A stretch of 64,000 bases of DNA, from contig JAPOZO010000050.1 of assembly GCA_026706025.1 (NCBI GenBank), forward strand, positions 62,001 through 126,000, in the 5' to 3' direction. Source of the DNA: Candidatus Poribacteria bacterium (lineage in GTDB: Bacteria > Poribacteria > WGA-4E > WGA-3G). Position 1 is the stretch's first letter; every line of letters starts with the position of its first letter. The notes beneath the pieces are model-generated. The model worked only from the letters and a program-made list of their open reading frames with translations, was not told where the DNA came from and did not search any database. A program made the translations under genes and the position numbers. Shown here one piece after another: positions 60,077 through 64,000 of this stretch.

Positions 60077-60110
60077 AGAGGCAAACCCGATACAAAATAG
60101 GAGGACCTCA

Positions 60111-60965
60111 ATGGAAAAATTCCCGATCGTTGACACACACGTTCATCTCTGGCACCCGGAACAGTTGCGCTATCCGTGGCTTTCGGAAGTCCCTCCCTTA
60201 AACAGACCTTACCTCCTAAAAGATTACATCGCAGCGTACGGTGCGTTAGAAATCGAATCCATCGTCTTTGTCCAATGTGATACACACCCGGATGACGGCT
60301 TGAAAGAGACAGCGTGGGTCACCTCGCTCGCGGCGGTAGAACCCCGGATTCAAGGGATCGTTGCGTGGGCACCGCTCGAAGAAGGTGAACAAGTTGCCCC
60401 ATTCATCGAAAAATTGGCAGCGAATCCGCTTGTCAAAGGGATCCGCCGCCTCATCCAATCCGAAAGCATAGACTTCTGTGTCCAACCGAATTTTGTGAGC
60501 GGTGTCAAGACGCTTTCTCACTACGATTTGAGTTTTGACATCTGTATCTTCCACCCACAACTCGCCAATGCGATTCGGCTTGTCGAACAGTGCCCGCATG
60601 TCCGATTCATTTTGGATCATATCGGCAAACCGGACATCAAGCACCAACTTTTTGACCCGTGGAAAGAGGAGATCCAGGTGCTTGCGTCGTTTCCAAACGT
60701 CCACTGTAAAATATCTGGCTTGGTAACAGAGGCAAACCTTGAGGGGTGGACCCCTGCCGACTTACAACCGTATATTGAACACGTCATCAGCTGTTTCGGT
60801 TTTGAGCGTGTTATATACGGCAGTGATTGGCCCGTCTCCACACAAGCCAGTGATTATCCACACTGGGTGCAGACATTGCAGGATGCAGTATCAGGCTGCT
60901 CATCCGAGGCATTAGGCAACCTTTTCCGTGATAACGCTATTAAATTTTATCGCCTCAATGGGTAA
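60111..60965 (+). CDS. Amidohydrolase family protein (fuconolactonase/PDC hydrolase-like)
   Basis: 284 residues from the ATG at 60111, which has AGGAGG upstream; the longer frame from 60048 would start inside the promoter. A TIM-barrel metal-independent or single-metal hydrolase of the COG3618 type: DTHVHLWHPEQLRYPWL (HxH), VQCDTHPDDGLKETAWVTSL, GIRRLIQSE, RFILDHIGKPDI, VHCKISGLVTEA and VIYGSDWPVSTQ. Family members open sugar lactones such as L-fuconolactone or L-rhamnonolactone, which would fit a sugar-degrading life style; the exact lactone is unknown. Single gene, convergent with glcB. Confidence 0.9.
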   Translation: MEKFPIVDTHVHLWHPEQLRYPWLSEVPPLNRPYLLKDYIAAYGALEIESIVFVQCDTHPDDGLKETAWVTSLAAVEPRIQGIVAWAPLEEGEQVAPFIEKLAANPLVKGIRRLIQSESIDFCVQPNFVSGVKTLSHYDLSFDICIFHPQLANAIRLVEQCPHVRFILDHIGKPDIKHQLFDPWKEEIQVLASFPNVHCKISGLVTEANLEGWTPADLQPYIEHVISCFGFERVIYGSDWPVSTQASDYPHWVQTLQDAVSGCSSEALGNLFRDNAIKFYRLNG

Positions 60966-60975
60966 AAAAAGAAAA

Positions 60976-61018
60976 GGGAAGCATGGAAGGACAGATTTTC
61001 CACCCTTCCACGCTTCCC
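60976..61018. terminator. Long hairpin terminator between convergent amidohydrolase and glcB
   Basis: GGGAAGCATGGAAGG pairs with CCTTCCACGCTTCCC (15 bp, one mismatch, 13-base loop). On the minus strand it is followed by TTTTCTTTTTTT, a typical Rho-independent terminator for glcB 20 bp after its stop; in the other orientation it lies 10 bp past the amidohydrolase stop. Confidence 0.82.
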
Positions 61019-61038
61019 TCTTGTAGCAATCCGTTTCA

Positions 61039-63222
61039 TTAACTTCCTGCTTTAACCTCTCGTCGACGTGGATGTAAGACAAACTCTGTATAGCCATTCG
61101 GCAGTTCGCATCCCTTAAACACCAAGTCTAACGCCGCCTGAAACGCCACACTCTGGTCATAATTGGGTGCCATGTTTCGATAGTTTGGATCACCGGCGTT
61201 CTGTTCGTCAACGATCTGTGCCATCCGCTGGAATGTCTCGGTCACCTGCGCCTCCGTGACGATCTGGTGGTGTAGCCAATTTGCGATATGTTGACTCGAA
61301 ATCCGCAGGGTCGCCCGATCCTCCATCAAGCCGACATTGTTAATATCGGGTATCTTGGAGCAGCCAATCCCTTGGTCTACCCAGCGGACGACATAACCTA
61401 AGATGCCTTGTGCGTTGTTGTCCAACTCACGCTGAATCTCATCGGATTTTAACGGGCGCGCCTTCAAGAGGGGTGGTGTTAACAGATCCGCCAAACTCGC
61501 GCGCTGCCTCGCCGCCAACTCTTTTATCCAGTTTCCAACATCAACGCGGTGGTAGTGCATCGCGTGCAGCGTTGCAGCCGTTGGCGATGGCACCCACGCC
61601 GTTGTTGCACCCGCCAGCGGATGATTCACCTTCGTTTCGACCATCTCTGCCATCTGGTCAGGTTTCGTCCACATCCCTTTTCCAATCTGTGCGGTTCCGA
61701 GCAAGGCGGTCTCAATTCCGATATCAACGTTCCAATCCTCATAAGCGAGCATCCAGGGTTCGTTGCGAATGTCCATTTTCGGAATCATCGCGCCCGCCTC
61801 CATACTGGTATGGATTTCATCGCCGGTTCTATCCAAAAAGCCAGTGTTAATAAAGACGAGTCGTTCCTGCGCGACGCGGATCGCTTCTTTGAGATTGACG
61901 GTTGTCCGCCGTTCCTCATCCATAATCCCGATTTTAATCGTATTCGTCGGCAGTCCAAGAGCGGACTCGATCCACTCAAACAACCGAATCGTCATATCGA
62001 CTTCTTCGGGGCCATGGAACTTCGGCTTGACGATATAGATACTCCCCGTTTTGCTATTGGTGAGGGGACCGTCGCCTTTTAGATCATGCATTGCAGCGAA
62101 GCTCGTTACCATGGCATCAAGGATACCTTCTGGAATTTCCTCACCCTCTGCTGTTATGACGGCATCGGTGTACATGTGGAGTCCAACATTCCGAATAAGA
62201 AGTAGACTTCTGCCGGGTAATGTCAAGGTACTTCCATCGGGAGCGGTAAACGTCTTATCGGGTGCGAGGCGGCGGGTCAGCATTTCGCCATTTTTCTCGA
62301 AAGTCGTCTCCAGCGTTCCCTTCATGATACCGTTCCAGTTGCTATAGACGCGGACCTTGTCTGCCGCGTCTACTGCAGCAACAGAATCTTCGCAATCCTG
62401 AATTGTCGTGATTGCGGACTCAAGGATAACATCAAACACACCGGCAGGGTGTGCCTTCCCAACCGGATGCTCGTTGTCTATCTGTATTTCAATGTGCAGC
62501 CCGTGATTTTGGAGCAGAATCGCGCTGAGTCCAGCGTTGTTTTGGGTAAACCCTACAAATTTGCTTGGATCCGCTAAACCGACTTCACTCCCGTCCTTGA
62601 GTGTTGCGCGTAACTGTTGATCGCCATGAACAGCTTTAAGGGAAAATTCTGTAACGTCAGAGAAACTCCCGGCTTCAAGCCCTGTCATTTCATCTAAAAA
62701 CTGTTCGGTGTACGCGATGACTTTCGCCCCTCGGATCGGGTTATAGGTAGCACTCCGCGTAGCACCGTCCGACTCATCAATCACATCGGTGCCGTAGAGT
62801 GCATCGTAGAGACTTCCCCAGCGCGCGTTCGCGGCATTGAGTGCATAGCGCGCGTTATCGGTCGGTACCACAAGTTGCGGACCTGAGATGAGTGAAATCT
62901 CCAAGTCAACATCCTCGGTAATCACAGTAAAATCCCGACCTTCCGGGAGTAGATAACCGATTTCAGTAAGGAACGCCGAATACGCCTGGCTGTCCAGCGG
63001 TTCATCTCTGCGCGCCAGATGCCATGCGTCGATCTGTTGCTGGAGCGTATCTCGTTTCTCCAAAAGCGATTTGTTCTCTGGTGCGAATGCCGCAACGATG
63101 TCGCCAAGTGCTCTCCAGAATGCTTCTGTTTCTACCCCCGTGCCGGGAGCAATCTCATCTCTTACGAGTGCGTACAAACCTTCATCTATTTTGAGATTCC
63201 CGATTTCAATCCGGTTTCCCAT
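61039..63222 (-). CDS. glcB: Malate synthase G
   Basis: Condenses glyoxylate with acetyl-CoA to malate. 727 residues from the ATG at 63222 (GGAGAAAA upstream), the normal MSG length and much longer than malate synthase A. Motifs: [54 protein letters not shown] (catalytic Arg/Glu region), [38 protein letters not shown] and [20 protein letters not shown]. No isocitrate lyase is nearby, so glyoxylate probably comes from glycolate or purine catabolism here. Its own promoter and terminator are visible. Confidence 0.96.
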   Translation of the reverse strand: MGNRIEIGNLKIDEGLYALVRDEIAPGTGVETEAFWRALGDIVAAFAPENKSLLEKRDTLQQQIDAWHLARRDEPLDSQAYSAFLTEIGYLLPEGRDFTVITEDVDLEISLISGPQLVVPTDNARYALNAANARWGSLYDALYGTDVIDESDGATRSATYNPIRGAKVIAYTEQFLDEMTGLEAGSFSDVTEFSLKAVHGDQQLRATLKDGSEVGLADPSKFVGFTQNNAGLSAILLQNHGLHIEIQIDNEHPVGKAHPAGVFDVILESAITTIQDCEDSVAAVDAADKVRVYSNWNGIMKGTLETTFEKNGEMLTRRLAPDKTFTAPDGSTLTLPGRSLLLIRNVGLHMYTDAVITAEGEEIPEGILDAMVTSFAAMHDLKGDGPLTNSKTGSIYIVKPKFHGPEEVDMTIRLFEWIESALGLPTNTIKIGIMDEERRTTVNLKEAIRVAQERLVFINTGFLDRTGDEIHTSMEAGAMIPKMDIRNEPWMLAYEDWNVDIGIETALLGTAQIGKGMWTKPDQMAEMVETKVNHPLAGATTAWVPSPTAATLHAMHYHRVDVGNWIKELAARQRASLADLLTPPLLKARPLKSDEIQRELDNNAQGILGYVVRWVDQGIGCSKIPDINNVGLMEDRATLRISSQHIANWLHHQIVTEAQVTETFQRMAQIVDEQNAGDPNYRNMAPNYDQSVAFQAALDLVFKGCELPNGYTEFVLHPRRREVKAGS

Positions 63223-63343
63223 GCTATTTTCTCCATTGCGAAGTGCCGTAGGGCGTTGCTTTGAACCCATATTGCGAATGCCAATTTTCTGTCAACCGAT
63301 GCGCCGTTGCAACGGTGTCCATCTGCCTCAAATCCTCATTATT

Positions 63344-63372
63344 ATGATAGCAACACATCCTGTTTGTGTCAA
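63344..63372 (-). promoter_or_regulatory. Sigma-70-type promoter of glcB
   Basis: On the minus strand TTGACA (63367-63372), 17 bp, TATCAT (63344-63349), about 120 bp upstream of the glcB start. Confidence 0.75.
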
Positions 63373-63392
63373 TCATTTTTATTAGCGCAGGA

Positions 63393-63453
63393 TCATTTAG
63401 TTTTAAGAAATTATCCGATTTCATATCTTCTTTTACAGATCCGGTGCGGTTAG
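63393..63453. repeat. TTTTAAGAAATTATC dispersed repeat, copy 2
   Basis: TCATTTAGTTTTAAGAAATT through TTTCATATCTTCTTTT to GATCCGGTGCGGTTAG; the best match to copy 1 at 18685-18746, with only a handful of differences in about 60 bp. Confidence 0.72.
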
Positions 63454-63496
63454 AATGCAGGTCGCATTTGGGCGAGTACGCCGCAAAACACGCACC

Positions 63497-63773
63497 ATAG
63501 GTGTCAATTTAGTGATTTTTTGATGGCATTTTAGCATAAATGATATAAACATGCCGCCCTTACAGGGCTGAGGAAACGAGGGAAACGCGTTTCTATAAAC
63601 ATTGCGTCCCTACGGGACTGAAGAGGGCTTTGAGATCTTCAAGGTTTCCGCGTAGTATCCGGTTCGGTTAGGGGATTTAGTCTGGGAATAGACTAAATCC
63701 ATTCCTTGTATTACATTCCGAACCTACCGGACCTGGGTCCGAGGCGGTTTTTCTCCTTAAATTGACGCTTATG
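63497..63773. mobile_element. MITE-like element, copy B, with 21-bp flanking direct repeats
   Basis: Left end ATAGGTGTCAATTTA (63497-63511), right end TAAATTGACGCTTAT (63758-63772), inverted repeats with two mismatches. Outside, 63476-63496 and 63774-63794 are direct repeats (GTACGCCGCAAAACACGC plus three bases, one mismatch in 21). From CTGAAG at 63614 onward it aligns with copy A at 20814-20970, including the palindrome GGATTTAGTCT...AGACTAAATCC (about 63676-63703). Non-coding. Confidence 0.65.
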
Positions 63774-64000
63774 GTACGCCGCAAAACACGCCCCTACCGG
63801 GCCTGGGGAAAATCGGAATTACCGATTTAAATAATTAAACTTCATGAAACCGCCCCTACCGGGCCTCTTAACCGAGTCCTGAGTCCTGATAACTAATAAC
63901 TGAAAGGTTTTCGTAGAAAACCGTACTGACAACTACTATAAAATCTTGCCAACATCCTCTATAACTGATATAATACACACAGATTTAATTCATCACCTCG

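Larger units (their letters stand above)
63223..64000. other. Repeat-rich region upstream of glcB
   Basis: 778 bp with no gene. It contains the glcB promoter (63344-63372), dispersed repeat copy 2 (63393-63453), element copy B with its flanking direct repeats (63476-63794), a further CCCCTACCGGGCCT unit near 63792 and 63850, and short CTGATAACTAATAACTG-type repeats near 63885-63900. Confidence 0.6.

Noticed and set aside
61549-62082. 177-codon + strand ORF opposite malate synthase
   Set aside because: Antisense shadow; every conserved malate synthase motif lies on the other strand.
63224-63424. 66-codon minus-strand ORF upstream of glcB
   Set aside because: It runs through the glcB promoter and dispersed repeat copy 2; its product begins with the same repeat-encoded peptide seen before rplI.

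Overview
The window looks like a chromosomal segment of an uncultivated Gram-negative (diderm) bacterium. Two TonB-dependent receptors, an MCE/Mla lipid-transport cassette and several lipoproteins imply an outer membrane. Phytanoyl-CoA dioxygenase-like, ThuA-like, sulfatase-like, Gfo/Idh/MocA, WD40 and TPR genes, plus many dispersed palindromic intergenic repeats, resemble what is typical of sponge-associated and marine Candidatus Poribacteria or relatives. That assignment is inference from gene content; no rRNA is present. Promoters read as ordinary sigma-70 type (TTGACA-like, 16-18 bp spacer, TAAAAT/TATAAT), and several genes use TTG or GTG starts behind good Shine-Dalgarno sites.

Layout. 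1-8 kb: a Gfo/Idh/MocA oxidoreductase, then a leftward cluster dprA, DUF2283 gene, tsaD, tsaC, small membrane protein (t6A tRNA modification and DNA uptake), then two related discoidin-like lipoproteins. 6.8-10.7 kb: leftward PIN/TRAM protein, ispD, ispF, cysS. 10.7-12.1 kb: an AT-rich stretch without a convincing gene. 12.1-20.4 kb: one long leftward series, rpsF, ssb, rpsR, rplI, dnaB, mlaE-, mlaF- and mlaD-like genes and radA, behind a near-consensus promoter and a structured leader. 20.2-21.0 kb: a nested repeat element. 21-29.5 kb: two tandem methyltransferases, an orphan ABC substrate-binding lipoprotein and two tandem TonB receptors. 29.7-30.0 kb: a decayed TnpB end. 30.5-31.9 kb: an unknown 424-aa charged protein and a 39-aa basic microprotein.

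32-42 kb: nitroreductase and PfkB kinase (4-bp overlap), leuB, a methyltransferase, a small membrane protein, a divergent YchF, the tyrA-cmk-plsC operon and a large polytopic membrane protein. 42-53.3 kb: envelope-type genes, namely a TPR protein with a periplasmic C-terminal domain, a frameshifted TonB-anchor/DUF4159 protein, a ferredoxin-NADP reductase, and three tandem secreted WD40 proteins, the third with a different C-terminal domain. 53.4-64 kb: an alkaline-phosphatase-superfamily protein lacking the sulfatase cysteine, pyrF, argH, the remains of a VapBC-type locus, a PhyH-like dioxygenase, a ThuA-like protein, an amidohydrolase and malate synthase G, ending in repeats.

The most unusual sequence-level observations are: (a) two copies of a small element with about 15-bp terminal inverted repeats, each flanked by its own different 21-bp direct repeat; (b) an MCE protein that seems to carry an inner-membrane anchor, an MCE domain, a long coiled coil and a C-terminal beta-barrel-like domain in one chain; (c) a toxin-antitoxin locus in which the first 16 codons of a PIN toxin are fused to an antitoxin-like reading frame; (d) a YchF paralog with a remodelled switch II; (e) a PhyH-like enzyme with a halogenase-like H-x-G in place of H-x-D. 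I did not find a CRISPR array, tRNA, rRNA or an intact transposase.
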